Shown: one piece after another, positions 1-15,282 of the stretch
Position numbering within the stretch: position 1 is the stretch's first letter
Layout: each line of letters opens with the position of its first letter
The notes under the pieces: generated by a model
What the model was told of the DNA's origin: nothing
What the model saw: the letters and a program-made list of their open reading frames with translations, nothing else
The model's database searches: none
NCBI RefSeq assembly: GCF_008831285.2
Contig: NC_045148.1
Span: 16,098,802-16,162,801, forward strand
DNA length: 64,000 bases
Direction of reading: 5' to 3'
Source: Nymphaea colorata
Lineage: Eukaryota > Streptophyta > Magnoliopsida > Nymphaeales > Nymphaeaceae
Translations under genes and position numbers: made by a program

Positions 1-616
1 GAGCCAGAGTAAGAAAGGCAGGAGCCAACAGAAAATGGGAGAAGGTACAATCACGATTTACAACCAGACTGATATAACCACAGAAAGGTGGGCCAATTCA
101 TTTAATGGCAAAAAGAAGATTCAATATTTACATGAATCGGAAATCCAAATACAAAAAATATAAAGACTCAAACCCTAGACATAGTCAAAAAAATTTACAG
201 ATTGAGCCGCGGGCAGAGACCGAACAAAGAAGAAGAAAAAGGAAAAAGAGACCCCGCACAAATCATTTGTCCACCTAAATTCCCAAAAAACGGACCTAAT
301 CTCTAATCTCATCCTCAAAAGCTAACCTAAATTGCTAGTTTTCGGAAGGAACAGAGCCACTTCTCCGAAAGAAGTATCCCTTTCCTCGCTTATTGAAAAA
401 TCTCACCTACTATTTTACATATACAGGTTGATGATGGTCGGTTGAGGAATATACATGGGCAGTACCAAAAACAGACTCTCCTTCAAAACACCTTTTTTTC
501 TTTCGGAAATTTTTTCTTTCGTTTTCTTCACTGATTTTGATCGGCTAAATTTGTGATGGATTCTCGCTGACCTTCCAGGGCCAGAATGACGATGTGGTTA
601 GTTGATGAAGCGATCA
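1..616. other. 3' flank of the first gene, no separate gene seen
   Basis: This stretch lies downstream (in the minus direction) of the gene that ends at 617 and probably holds its 3' untranslated region. It is AT-rich with A and T runs. I see no convincing coding frame, RNA gene or transposon in it. Confidence 0.5.
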
Positions 617-1286
617 TCAGGCCATGGCCGGGATGCTGCACCTCCGGCGATCGCGATCCAGGCAGTCGAAACCTTCGATTCTGACGGCAGCCGGCTTGGG
701 GCCGAAGCTGGCCCTGGCGCAACCTTTGCGCGCCGAGGACGAAGAGGCGGAGGAAGAGGAAGGGGAAGTGGAGGAGGGAGGGGATGCTGCCGACGACACT
801 GGAAAACCGGCAACAATCGGCACGGGCACCAGGGAGAGGTCGCCACGCCCCTCGGCAAACCTGGCGTCATGGACCAGAGGGTTCGCCGCCCGGCTTGGCG
901 GAGACCCGCAAAAGTAGGGCGGCGAACCACACCCCGACTGGTCGCCCCCGTGTACGCCCTGAAATCAAAGACGTTGCATACAACCCATTAATCAAAAAAC
1001 TAACTTTCGTTCAAGGCAAAGAGGATATTTTTCTCCAAGAAAAAAAAAACTTCAGGCTCAGAAAGAAGGTAACCTTTGCGAAAATGATGTCCAGAAGTTC
1101 CGAACCGGCTTTCGAGTCTATCGGGTCCGTCGGGTGGCTGCTTAGGTGACGACGAAAAGGGCGCACGGCATCACCACCGGCAGCATGGTTAATAACAGCG
1201 AGACGTCTCGGCTTGGGGCAGAACAGGGGAGCCCTGGTGCGCTCCTGAACCGAGAGAGGGGTCCTCAACCTTCCGAGATCAGCCAT
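617..1286 (-). CDS. Uncharacterised plant protein with C-terminal EGFDCLDRDR motif
   Basis: Two coding exons on the minus strand, 1286-1074 and 958-617, are joined across a 115-bp intron (donor after GCAAAG, acceptor TTTGATTTCAG) in phase 0, giving about 184 aa. Visible blocks are PLFCPKPRRLAV (residues 20-31), SKAGSELLDIIFAK (58-71, ending exactly at the splice), PPYFCGSPPSRAANPLVHDARF in two parts (84-105), a Ser/Pro-rich low-complexity stretch (about 120-145) and the tail VRIEGFDCLDRDRR (163-176) followed by SIPAMA at the stop. I remember this block order from uncharacterised angiosperm proteins of similar length; I know no function. There is no signal peptide or membrane segment. The chosen ATG at 1286 has a strong context (G at -3 and +4); an in-frame ATG at 1313 would add nine residues. 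The block matches across the splice make the model firm; the start is less sure. Confidence 0.85.
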
Positions 1287-1831
1287 GTCTTCAAACCCGT
1301 TCAAGCGGCGCATTAAATACAAACAAATGACAGAGTAAGTATGAAAATCGGGAATTTTCCCTCGAGTATGTACAGGTCCTGATTAGTGATTATTTACAAG
1401 CCGGACCTCCGGGACTCTCCAATCGCACCTGCTGGGAAAAAGGAAGACGAGCAAGAGCTTCAGGGACCATTTCCACACACAGATAAAAAAAAAAAAAGGG
1501 AACAGCAAAATATCATCAAGGCCCTCAAGATCTGCCTCAGAACCGAAGAAAAAATGCTTCGGTTGCACGAAGCAAAGTCGTGAAAACAAGATCCGCCAGG
1601 AAAGGACTCTTAAAAACCTAGATCTAAAAATTTTCCACGAGATCTGCACAGGTATGGGATGCTTTCCCTCTGATTCAAAACAAAGACGGACAAAAGGAAA
1701 TTAGAAGTAAGGATGGAGGCGATGGAAACGTCGCATACTTTAAAAAAAAAAAAAAACAACCAGCTTTTGCATCCGTAGAGAAATCGAAATCGATGGAAAC
1801 GCAATTTTCTTTGTCATTTGCAAGAAAATAA

Positions 1832-1864
1832 AGAGAGAGAGAGGAGGAGGAGGAGGAGGAGGAG
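1832..1864. repeat. GA/GGA microsatellite in the 5' UTR intron
   Basis: A GA run passes into GGA repeats. On the minus strand it reads as a CT/CCT tract just after the probable 5' UTR donor site at 1895. Confidence 0.9.
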
Positions 1865-1895
1865 AAAATGAAATGATTGAGGACAAGGAACTCAC

Positions 1896-2025
1896 CTCTT
1901 TCTTCTCAGCGGGACATGGAAACCGACGGCATCCGGAAAAGAGAAAAAAAGAAAAAGAAGAAAGAAAAAAAATGGGGAAGAGAAAAATTAAGAAGAGGGT
2001 GCGACGAAGCTTGGAGGAAAGAAGG
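1896..2025 (-). other. Probable non-coding first exon (5' UTR) of the 617-1286 gene
   Basis: On the minus strand a TATA box at 2055-2049 is followed about 25-30 bp later by a pyrimidine-rich leader that ends at 1896 with the strong donor AAGAG|GTGAGT. The leader holds a short upstream ORF (ATGCCGTCGG... stop, 8 codons). The likely partner acceptor is TTTTTCCCAG near 1430, or an AG just before the start codon. The upper boundary at 2025 is an estimate from the TATA box. Confidence 0.55.
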
Positions 2026-2048
2026 CAGCGAGAAGGATGGCGCGAGCG

Positions 2049-2055
2049 CTTTATA
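2049..2055 (-). promoter_or_regulatory. TATA box for the 617-1286 gene
   Basis: TATAAAG on the minus strand, at the right distance from the pyrimidine-rich leader exon that ends at a good donor site at 1896. Confidence 0.6.
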
Positions 2056-3390
2056 GAGAGGAGGGAAAAAGAAAAGGGGACGAGGGAGGAAGGACAGCCG
2101 TTCGATTAAAGGGCAAATCAGAAATGGCCATTTGATTTAATCTTTCTTTTAAGACGCACACACACAAGGTGCGTGGCTCAGAAACGCGCACAGCGTGATA
2201 TTTCCCGAAATTCCAACTCGAAGCCTTTAAAAAGAAAGAAAGGCAGCGTATCCCCCCGTCCATTCACGGTCGTCGGAGCCGGCAATCAACGGCTGCGTGT
2301 TTTTCCTTAAAAAATAACAAATAATAATAAAAGCCGGAGACCCGACCTTTCAACGGTCGATTGGGTTGCGATGTTTGGAGAAGTGGTCGGATTTTAAATC
2401 CGTTGAAGAAAATCGGGTCGGGCCATCGACGCCTACGAGCAGAGAATACCGGTTCGGTCCGCCTCGGATTCCGAGTGCTTCCCGCCGCTCGATTCGGTGG
2501 ATCTGTTGGCTGCGCCATTAACTCAGTCGCCGGATTTTCCTCTTTTAACTTTTCCGGCCGTAAAACCCTACCTTACAGCCCTTCGCTGCTGATTTTACTC
2601 TCTTCTTTCAGCATGTTGGTTTAACTTACAATGGGCAGAGCAGTTTATTTTAACGACGTTTCTCTGTGGGCTCAGTTGAATTTGGATCTAACGACCGTTC
2701 AGTGCAAGCTGCCTTCGTATATTAAACAAGGATTTCTTTTCTGATTTTAGCTCCTTATCTTTTTTGTGTACTTGTACATTAAAAATATTTTTTACGTTGT
2801 CCATTTGTAAAAATGTATTAAAAAATGAAGAGTTTTGGTCTTATTTCGCAGGCTAGTTGCGATGAACGCCTTGATAAAAAATAATTTTAGATGGTTGATT
2901 TTTTTTTCCACCATTATTACTAAACGCCATCTTCAAAAGCTAGCGAGTTGCTTTGGGGGGTGGATTCTCGGTAACTTGGGAACTCTTTCAATGTATTAAT
3001 TTTTTCAAGCGTCGAAGCAACTTTGGCTGCATCATCAGATCTTTTACTTTGGAATAGCAGATGGCAGGTTATATTTTCATGAATTCTCGCCCCTGGTTCA
3101 CCCGATGTGTATCAAACTTTAATTACTTGATTTTATAAAGTCAACGGTTGTGAGAATTTTCCAAAAACTTGCGGTTTTGGAGGTCTTTCTTATAGCACAG
3201 TATTCAAGATTATTTTTTACCGAATCAGCTGTGAGGGCCAAAATTAGAAAAGTTATGCATCAGGAGCGCTTAAAATGTAAAATTGTTCGTGGTTTAAAGT
3301 AGCAAATATATTTTTCATAACTACGTGATATGCACACCTTTTTTTTCTCGCTTCAGATTTTTCTTCTTTTCAGGTCGGCTGTGAAACCCT
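2056..3390. other. Upstream intergenic region, no gene seen
   Basis: The first 500 bp have moderate GC and probably hold the promoter of the minus-strand gene ending at 617. The rest is AT-rich with no supported coding frame. Confidence 0.5.
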
Positions 3391-3560
3391 TCGTAATACT
3401 CTAAAAATTTAGTTCAGTATTGAGTAATCTTCAACTGCTTATAAAAAGATGTCATTAATGAGAAGATTGTTCTGGTTCTTAGTTTTTTGAAAGTTGAAAC
3501 CGAAACTGTTAATGGACGAATTGAGATCCGTCTGACCAAAGGCCTGAGTCCAAGTTCAAG
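3391..3560 (+). mobile_element. Isolated or partial LTR of a TRIM-like element
   Basis: This stretch aligns in plus orientation with the reverse complement of the LTRs at 23868-24328. Shared landmarks in order are TTTAGTTC, ATCTTCAA..GCTTATAA, ATTGTTCTGGTT, CCGAAACTGTTA and TTGAGATCCGTC. No primer-binding site or second LTR follows, so it is a solo LTR or a remnant. Confidence 0.7.
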
Positions 3561-3847
3561 AATGATTTTAAATAATTGAAGCCTTTGGAAAAAGAAAAAA
3601 AAGATATCGGTCGTTGGAAAACCAATAATACAAGCACATGGGTTCGATTCCGGTTGCCTAACTAATTTTATCTTGATAATTGTGATTATATTAAGGAGGA
3701 CATCCGAGCATACATCAACACTTTTTTCCTCAAGGGTAAGTAAGTTGGTGCAGAAAGCAAATAGAACACATATTGTGTGTTTGGGGATCATAATATTCAC
3801 AACTCTAGACCGATTTCAATATTATGTAATAGGACAGTGAAAGTTTT

Positions 3848-3903
3848 CCAGTAGAATTATGGTTAAGAAGAAGAGCCAGTAGAATTATGGTTAAGAAGAA
3901 GAG
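3848..3903. repeat. 28-bp tandem duplication, two exact copies
   Basis: The unit starting CCAGTAGAATTATGG occurs at 3848-3875 and again at 3876-3903 without a change. Confidence 0.95.
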
Positions 3904-4169
3904 ACTCATTCTGTGTGGGACTATACATACCAATCAGAACGCCTTTCTTCCATATCGTTGAATTCAAGATTGCATCCTTTTTGCTCGCTCAAGAGATTAT
4001 AGAATCGATAGAATCTAGAAAAAGCAAATCAGTGCGCCGACCTCCTATTGTCATACCTCTTTCTCATTGCTGCAGAAATGATCACTAGAAGACTGTTTTG
4101 CTCTTCAGGATAATTCCTGCATGTTCCTGTAATTGAAAAAAAACACAACAGGCCTTGACTCTCTCTCTC

Positions 4170-4366
4170 TGTTATGCTGATGATTTGATCTTCTTCTTAG
4201 ACTATCATAGGAACTCCATGAGGCATTTGAAGAATATCATTGGTGTGTTGGAGGCATGTTGTGGAAGTGAATAAGGAGAAGTGCACCATTGTTGGGGTCA
4301 ATACTAGCGCAGAGGAGGTTGAGTACACAACTAACATTCTTGGATGGAAAGAATGGATGGAATGCC
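4170..4366 (+). pseudogene. LINE-type reverse transcriptase fragment
   Basis: Translation from 4170 gives CYADDLIFFLDYHRNSM, the YADD catalytic box of non-LTR retrotransposon reverse transcriptase. It is followed by the usual downstream pattern (LKNIIGVLEACCGSE) and, after an in-frame stop and a frame change, NKEKCTIVGVN and an EEVEYTTNILGWK block. Plant LINEs show the same order. Only about 65 codons remain and the frame is broken, so it is a dead fragment. It runs directly into the repeat that begins at 4365. Confidence 0.8.
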
Positions 4367-4474
4367 GTTGCCTATCAAATATATATATATATTAATACGT
4401 TTTTTGTGACTAGGTTAAGAAAGAGACTTATCACTTGTAAAATATGTTGGTTTAGAATATGACGTTTGATGTTA
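4365..4474. repeat. Left copy of a direct repeat flanking a TRIM element
   Basis: The stretch starts CCGTTGCCTATCAAATATA, contains a short TA tract and TTAATACGTTTTTT, and ends GACGTTTGATGTTA. It recurs in the same orientation at 4949-5052. Confidence 0.9.
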
Positions 4475-4475
4475 T

Positions 4476-4924
4476 TATAACAATTTGACTCAGTTTCGGG
4501 CTCGAGTTCCTGATTCGATAGATCAACTCGCCTTCTAGCAGTTTCGGTTCCACCCTCCAAAAGATTAAGAACCAATCATTTCATTAATGGTCTTTCTTTA
4601 TAAGTCATTGAAGATCTCTTATAATATTTGATACGAGACTAAATTTATAGGGTGTTACAATCTACCATTTTAAGGCACACACATTCGCGCATGTGGAACC
4701 ATGTCTAAATGTTGAAACTGGTTTTGATACCACTATAACAATCCAACCCACTCTCAGGTTCGTGTTTCTGATTTAATGAATTTCAACCAGACTCCTAACA
4801 GTTTCCACTACAGCTTTGAAATGATTAGGAATCAACACAATCATTTTATTTTATTAATGATTCATAAACCCTTAAAGATTTTTCATATTTTTTAATAAAA
4901 AACTAAACTTATAAAATGTTCACA
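4476..4924 (-). mobile_element. TRIM-like miniature LTR retrotransposon, copy A
   Basis: Two direct repeats of about 185-190 bp (4476-4659 and 4734-4924) flank a spacer of about 75 bp with no coding capacity. Read on the minus strand, the 5' LTR is followed by TGGTATCAAAACC (4732-4720), a decayed form of the initiator-Met tRNA primer-binding site TGGTATCAGAGCC. A purine-rich patch precedes the other LTR, which starts TGTAACACC. This is the layout of terminal-repeat retrotransposons in miniature: they encode nothing and must be moved by proteins from other elements. The same element occurs at 23868-24328. Confidence 0.75.
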
Positions 4925-4948
4925 ACTTAACATTTTTGAGATGCAAAC

Positions 4949-5052
4949 CCGTTGCCTATCAAATATAAATATATATATATATATATATATATTAATACGT
5001 TTTTTATATCCATTGTAAAGTATGTTGGTTTAGAATATGACGTTTGATGTTA
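4949..5052. repeat. Right copy of the direct repeat flanking a TRIM element
   Basis: This is the same sequence and orientation as 4365-4474, with a longer TA tract (about 4966-4993). It lies just beyond the right LTR of TRIM copy A. Confidence 0.9.
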
Positions 5053-8000
5053 CTAGTGACGACTTTAAGTAAAGTCGGGTGGTTTTCCAATCAATCTATT
5101 CTTTTAAATTGGTTTGGTTGAGCTAAACGAGCCGGCCAATACAGCAGCCCAGCCGAGGCGCTTCTGACAGCACAGCGGATTACCAGCCCCTCTCCCCGGG
5201 CCGGTCCATCTGTCGCCTTTTCACGCGACGGTTGGTGCATCTTTTGCGCTGCTTTCGGGAAGTCGGAAAGAGTCGGCATCTGCTGAGCTGCGCATAAGAA
5301 TTTAGGAAAAAAGAATGTGAAGGGGGCTCGGCGCGCTTTCAACGAGTCCCCGTACGACCCGACTTTTTATGATTCCATTCGCTCACATGCCCTCCCCATC
5401 TTGCCGGCCGGTTCTTGGCTTCTTCCACCTCCCCCCCCTTCCCCCCCTTCAAATTCATATTTCATTCGCTTCCCATTTCCCTTTTCCCCAACGCCGACTG
5501 CTTGTGGTCCATGAACAGCGAAAAAACGGGAGCCTGCATGTTCCCGAGACCGGGATAAAGGACGCCGTGACCCACCGGACGGAGCTGTCCGTTTAAGGTA
5601 CAAACAGCGGCAATAAATGGGATGACAGACACCCCACTTGGCCTTAGATTCCTTTGGACGAATGATCATCGCCCTAACTGGGCTACGAGTAATTGGCCGT
5701 TTCGGCTTGATTGTTGAAAGAAGATCATGGGAAGGGGCCTGCCGCCCGTGGCCGTTTTCTTTGCTGGAACTGGAAGTTCCGAGACTCCCCTTTGTGTTTG
5801 GTTTTGGTAAGACGCTTTTGGGAAGAGTAATTCCTCGGTTGGTTAATTATAAAAAAGAAAAAAAAAAATGAAAAAACTGCAAGACAGAAAAAAGAAAAAA
5901 AAAGGATTGTATAGAACAGATTGAGAAGACTCTACCCCTTCCATTCCTTTCCATTTCTTTTTATTTAAATAAGTTTTTAAATCACTTTTTTCTTTTTTTT
6001 CCTTTTTCTTCCTTTTCTCTTCCCTTTTATTTTCTTTCCCTCCCTTCCTTTCCCTTTCTTTCCCTCCAACCAAACAGTCGCCCAAGCTCTTTGAGATCAT
6101 CCAATTAGTGGTCGGGTCAGAGTCAAAGTCTGCAGCGTCAGCTGGTTGCTGTTTTTAAAATTATGAAATATTACAAATTTTAATAAATAAACACAAGTAC
6201 TCATGTTACATGTTATTCAATTTTAATTAACGAAAACAATTATAACCATTCAAAAACAATGATAAATTTTATGGCTTAGCCCAACCAAGTCACCAATCAA
6301 CTCTTTGACCCAGTGACCCACTCGTTTGACTAAATAATGTTGTCTTAGACAAGCATTGCATAAGTCAAATGTCTTGACTCAACCAAGACCGCCTCGATCG
6401 AGTGCATGTAATGGGCTAAAAATGTATAGCTGAGGGGCACGCTAAAGCCCGAGGTAGTTCATATGAGTTGACGGAGGACTCAAGTCTATTTTCCAGATGC
6501 ATTTCTAACATTAACCATAATTTTTGGTGACACATACACAATTCCTTTCTTTAGTTCACACCAACAATGTTTTTCACATAAATTTACCCGATGGGTAGTA
6601 TATTATGAATGCCCTGAGGACATAGCTCAAATGAGTGGACTCAAACGTGTTATGCGGCACGTGCAAGATAAAGCATGTGGAGCTTGGTTCGGACATAGCT
6701 CTGTGAACAAAGGGAAAAGAGGGGGAAGAGTTTCAGCTCTCACTCGGGTGGCGGAATTAATCATCCTACTCACCTGCTAACATCCTCGAGTGTGATGATA
6801 TGCTGTTCTTTGAAAGGGATGTCTCGTATCCGTTCCAACCACCCCATTCAAATCTGAAAATTTGAGTGTCCATGGTGTTCTACATGGAACACCAATTGGG
6901 CCTCCATTTGACTCGTTATGTTTCTTGCATAATTGGCAACTTGATTAGCAAACTAAAGAAATTAAACAAATAAAACTCGGTTCTTAACACGTGATGTGGA
7001 CTTAGCGAGGTGAGATAATCGGTTCCCTGATCTTTATTTATAGAGACATAGCTTTCATATGAAGCCAACTTTTTATGTGGACAAGAAAAAAAAATATATA
7101 TTTGTTCGGATCCCCGTGGGGACAACTTTCGTAAAGGATGTGTCCGGCGAGCAATTCAAACCCAAACCCAGTGTGTTCCCTAAGCGGTATGGTCCCCTGT
7201 TTGAGACCCGGCACTGGTCAAGTAGGACCTACTCGATCGCTTCTACTTGCAATATGATCCTTATCCAAAAGATATTGGAAGATTTGGTCGAGGCGACTTG
7301 GTGGACCCACACCGTGCTCCAAACCCAGTCCAACCCGGCTCCCAAGTTGCTCAATCGTCAACAGGAACACCAATTTTGAACCGAACCGATGTGCCGTATC
7401 GTTTTGAAAAAGCGATACGGTTCAAGATACTTTTGTTTATACGCAACAATAGGGCTGGGCATCGGGCCGGGCCGGCTCGATAAGAACGTCAAAATCAAAA
7501 CCCGAAAACCGTACCGAGGCCCGGCCCTTTATAAACTGACCGGGCCGGGGCCGGGCAAATGTAATTTCAAGCTTCCGGCGCTGCGCTGCAAAGGGACAAC
7601 AGGAAACCAAAGCGGTATCGCATCCATTGAATGGAAATCCACAAGAATCCACGTCGATGGCATTAAAGAGTCTGACTTCTTTTGCGACTTACGGTAGAGA
7701 AGAGGAGGCGTACCAGACACATGGGCCCAATGTGCATTAATGCCCGAGTCATGAAAATATGGACGCACCTTTCTAGTTGGAATTATTTGGTATTAGGTTG
7801 GGCTGGATGCTTACTTTTCTAGTTTCCTTGCTAATATTATACAAGGCTGCATCCATGTCATGTGGTCTGTCGCCTTCCCTCTCTCTGCCCTACCGGCACG
7901 GTGAATTGTCTAATGCCCTCTCCTACCATTCATGCAAACAATGATGGACTACCAACTTTGACAATTCCAGGAGGCCAACTTGCACATTTGCAAGCTAAGG

Positions 8001-8442
8001 TTCTGCATTATTGTGCTTGCTGTTCATGTGCCTGACTCTGCCCGCGTGCACGTTGCATGCAAATGTGCCTGTACATGCATGTGCTTGCAAGGGCTGATTA
8101 GGCCATGGCCCCACTTTGGCCAATGAAAAAAAAATTACATTGAAAAAAATATAATTTTTTAATTGCGTCATGTATTTTTTGGATTTGTGTTCAATTTGAC
8201 CCTACCCAGATCCAGAGGTTGGACTGTCGGCCCACCCCTTAAGAAAATCCTGGCTCCGCCCCTGCTTATTTATATGCATTATCAGACAGTGTCTTAATCC
8301 ACTCATTCTCATTGTGTTACTGACATAATTAGCATGTACTTCCCCCAAAAGGGCACTTGAACCTCTTAAAAACAAACTCTTAAACCCGTGAGATAGAGAA
8401 AGTTTCGGCAAAACCAAAAATATTCTCTTTCCCTCAATATAC
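5053..8442. other. Intergenic region with low-complexity and GC-rich patches
   Basis: No gene is supported. About 5848-6070 is a long stretch of A/G-rich then T/C-rich low complexity. About 7395-7560 is GC-rich and self-similar (GGGCTGGGCATCGGGCCGG, then several GGCCCGGCCC-type words), which resembles one end of a plant MITE. Near 8195-8265 the word CTGGCTCCGCCCCTG is one I associate with dispersed plant repeats. All frames here are short and have no recognisable product. Confidence 0.5.
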
Positions 8443-8526
8443 CTTTCATTACCAGTAAAAGCTTACCTTCAATTCCCACAAGTGCTTTCATTACCAGTAA
8501 AAGCTTACCTTCAATTCCCACAAGGG
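8443..8526. repeat. 42-bp tandem duplication, two copies
   Basis: The unit starting CTTTCATTACCAGTAAAAGC occurs at 8443-8484 and 8485-8526, almost unchanged. Confidence 0.95.
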
Positions 8527-8562
8527 TGCATCACTGTCATCGTTAACACCTTAAATGAGTAG

Positions 8563-12728
<4,166 letters not shown>

Positions 12729-12734
12729 TTTATT
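12729..12734 (-). terminator. Possible poly(A) signal of RBCS
   Basis: AATAAA on the minus strand, about 290 bp past the RBCS stop codon. No transcript data; position and motif only. Confidence 0.4.
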
Positions 12735-13021
12735 GATTCATAAGAGAAACAAATCAACAGGGGGCCTGCCATTTTCCAACAATAAAGGCATTAGGGAAAG
12801 AGTAAGCAGCAACTTCAAGCCGGCGGTCTTAATAACTCGATCGCGGAAGAAGCCGACAACCTCTATATTCTTTACCATGAAATTGTGCTCATTCGTGGCT
12901 GGAAAGTAGCGGCAAAATGCAGGAGAACTTAAAGAAATCGAAGAAACTAAAACCGAACAGACACAAGGGAAGACGGAGCGAGCAATAAGGGGAGTGATCG
13001 TCTTGTGTGTCTTCCGGCCAC

Positions 13022-14649
13022 TTAATAGGGCTTGTAGGCAATGAAGCTGATGCACTGGACCTGGCGAACGTTGTCGAAGCCGATGATCCGGACGAAGCTG
13101 TTGGGGTATTCCTTCTTGCACTCAGCAAGCTCTCTCAGGACCTGGGCGGAGTCATTGCAGCCAAACATGGGCAGCTTCCACATGGTCCAGTAGCGCCCGT
13201 CATAGTACCCTGGGAGGCTGCGGTACTTGCGGAAGACGTAGCCTTCCTGCAATTTTTTAGCCAAGATCCATTAACACTCGTGTCCTATCTTTTCTTGTGT
13301 GATGAACCTACTTAGTGTTTGTTTACAGGTCCTGGTTTCTGCAAGGATACAGGTAACATGTCCAACCACTTAACTCACCTCAGGTTTATGACCAATATGG
13401 GCCTATGGATACATATGAATGTAGGCTATCTTTGCTCATTGATCAAGAACACTATGTTTGGGCTTAATTTACAGAGAAATTAAGATGCCTGATCAAGCTG
13501 TGGTCATGAAAAAGTCCCTACTTCAGCTTTGTGCAAGAACAGTATGTTGGATCAGCTGCGGTTACTAGCTCAAGGCCAGCTAACGTCCCGCTCTCTCCAT
13601 ACAAACTCCATAATCTTTCCGCATCTATGTCCTATTTTTTGAGTTATGGCCTACCCCATGTCCGGAACTAGTTCCAAATAAAGAAGATGAATCAAACTGT
13701 TATAATCAGAACACGAACTGCTTATTTGAATTGCAAGAGAGAGAGTCTCACGTCGCTGAATTCCAAGCAGGGAATCCATTTATTCTTGAGCAAGTAGTCA
13801 ACCTCCTTAGCAAGTTCCTCAAGGGAAAGAGGAGGGAGGTAAGAGAGAGTCTCAAACTTCTTGTTGTTGTATGGTTGCCACACCTGCACATCAAAGCAGT
13901 TCCAATTCAGTGATTAATTTGTCTAAGCCATAAAAAAATTTCTCCAGTTGACTGCGACACATTAGCAGCCCTTCAATTGGTAAAACTCTTCATGTCAAGA
14001 TCAAGACTATAAATGCACTACTTGATCCGATTAATTATGGGGCGAGAAATTGAGATCTAGCTACCAGTCCACCACAGTAGTGGATGCACATGCAAATGTA
14101 CCACTCAATCAGCTTTCGGCTCCCACCATCTACTGAATGTTCTGTTTTCGTGGTCAAACATGTTCCTCCTACCACGTTAGAGTTGAGAAAAACTGAAAAA
14201 GTATTCATTTTGTTTTCTTATCATGACATTATCGATGGCAGCTTTGAACATTTACTACTTCCGTCCCATGTGTTTTTGTATAGGACGGATTTTTTGTAAT
14301 CTTCTGTACCCAAACATTACACATGAAACCTGCTTCGTCCAGTGCAACACCTCGAATCAGAGAACGACAGAAATGAAAGTGATTCAGACGAATTTCGAGA
14401 AAGTAAAAGTGTCGTTAATGTAAAGGAGATACGGAGAAAAATGTGTTGCCCCGTCTTACTCACCTTCATGCACTGCACGCGTCCGCCATTGCTAGGGAGA
14501 GTAGAGAGGTCACCAGCAGGCTTGCGGGTGGCCGGGAAGGCGGCAGAGGACTTGAGCCCATTGAATGGTGCGACGGAGCTCGATTGAGCCGGGCCAGCCC
14601 TGTTGATGGTGGCTGCAGCAGCAGAGGAAACCATCAAGGAGGAAGCCAT
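13022..14649 (-). CDS. RBCS: Ribulose-bisphosphate carboxylase small subunit precursor
   Basis: Three exons (14649-14464, 13883-13752, 13246-13022) encode 180 aa. Exon 1 (62 aa) is a Ser/Ala-rich chloroplast transit peptide ending GGRVQCMK; the mature protein starts at [20 protein letters not shown]. Exon 2 ends CLEFSD at a GTGAGA donor. Exon 3 holds the family signature [20 protein letters not shown] and ends [15 protein letters not shown]. All splice sites are GT..AG in phase 0, and the length matches the family. The small subunit is made in the cytosol, imported into the chloroplast, and joins eight large subunits to form the CO2-fixing enzyme of the Calvin cycle. Two introns at these sites fit dicots and early-diverging angiosperms. 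Introns are 580 bp and 505 bp. No lesion is visible, so the gene looks functional. Confidence 0.97.
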
Positions 14650-14748
14650 TGTTCCTGCGCAATTTCTTGCAGACTTCTCTCTGCAACTCAAGCTTTGATC
14701 ACTGGATCGCTCGCTTGCTTGGGACGCCCTACACTGCTACAGCATCCT

Positions 14749-14756
14749 ATTTATAG
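14749..14756 (-). promoter_or_regulatory. TATA box of RBCS
   Basis: TATAAATA on the minus strand, 100 bp upstream of the RBCS start codon, as usual for RBCS promoters. Confidence 0.85.
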
Positions 14757-14902
14757 ACTTCCTTCTCGTCTCCTCACCTCAAAATCGGACGGCCCGCAGT
14801 GGCTCCCGGAAAGATTGAGCGGCATCTCACCTTCTCGACCCAAAGGCGATGTACGTTCCAGCGCGATGGCCACACACCAGGATGAACCACTAATATTATA
14901 GC

Positions 14903-14958
14903 CTTATCGTGAGTCTGCATGCACGTCCGCCACGTGTCAATAGCTTAAGCATCTTATC
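14903..14958 (-). promoter_or_regulatory. I-box / G-box / I-box light-response module of RBCS
   Basis: Upstream of the TATA box the minus strand carries GATAAG (I-box) at 14958-14953, the palindrome CACGTG (G-box, in GACACGTGGC context) at 14936-14931, and a second GATAAG at 14908-14903. Paired I-boxes around a G-box are the known light-response module of angiosperm RBCS promoters, bound by MYB-type I-box factors and bZIP or bHLH G-box factors. The order and spacing are seen directly; function here is inferred. Confidence 0.8.
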
Positions 14959-15209
14959 TCCCATGGGGTAAATGTTCGAGAAGAATTCGAGTGTTCGTCT
15001 GGTACCAGAGCTCAGATAAGCTTTCTTCCAATACTCTTGGCGACCATGACGTATAATTTAATTATAAAATTTTTAAAGTTCGTGGAAGAGAAATAAATGG
15101 AAGATGATGTAAAATTTGCTAAGTAAAAGTTTCAACTTAAGGGTGGTAATCCTCTTGCTGACCTAGAAAATGATAATTTTTTTTATCAACTTAATGTGAA
15201 ATGTGGTCT

Positions 15210-15238
15210 CTATATATATATATATATATATATCTATA

Positions 15239-15279
<41 letters not shown>
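15210..15279. repeat. (TA)n microsatellite, about 70 bp
   Basis: TA repeat interrupted by TATC units. It lies about 450 bp upstream of the RBCS TATA box. Confidence 0.97.

Positions 15280-15282
<3 letters not shown>

Noticed and set aside
602-991. Plus-strand frames of 97-129 codons in the GC-rich patch
   Set aside because: They are shadows of the spliced minus-strand gene, whose conserved blocks are clear.
3638-3660. GGGTTCGATTCC, a tRNA B-box-like word
   Set aside because: No fitting T-stem, anticodon arm or A box upstream, so neither a tRNA nor a SINE can be supported.
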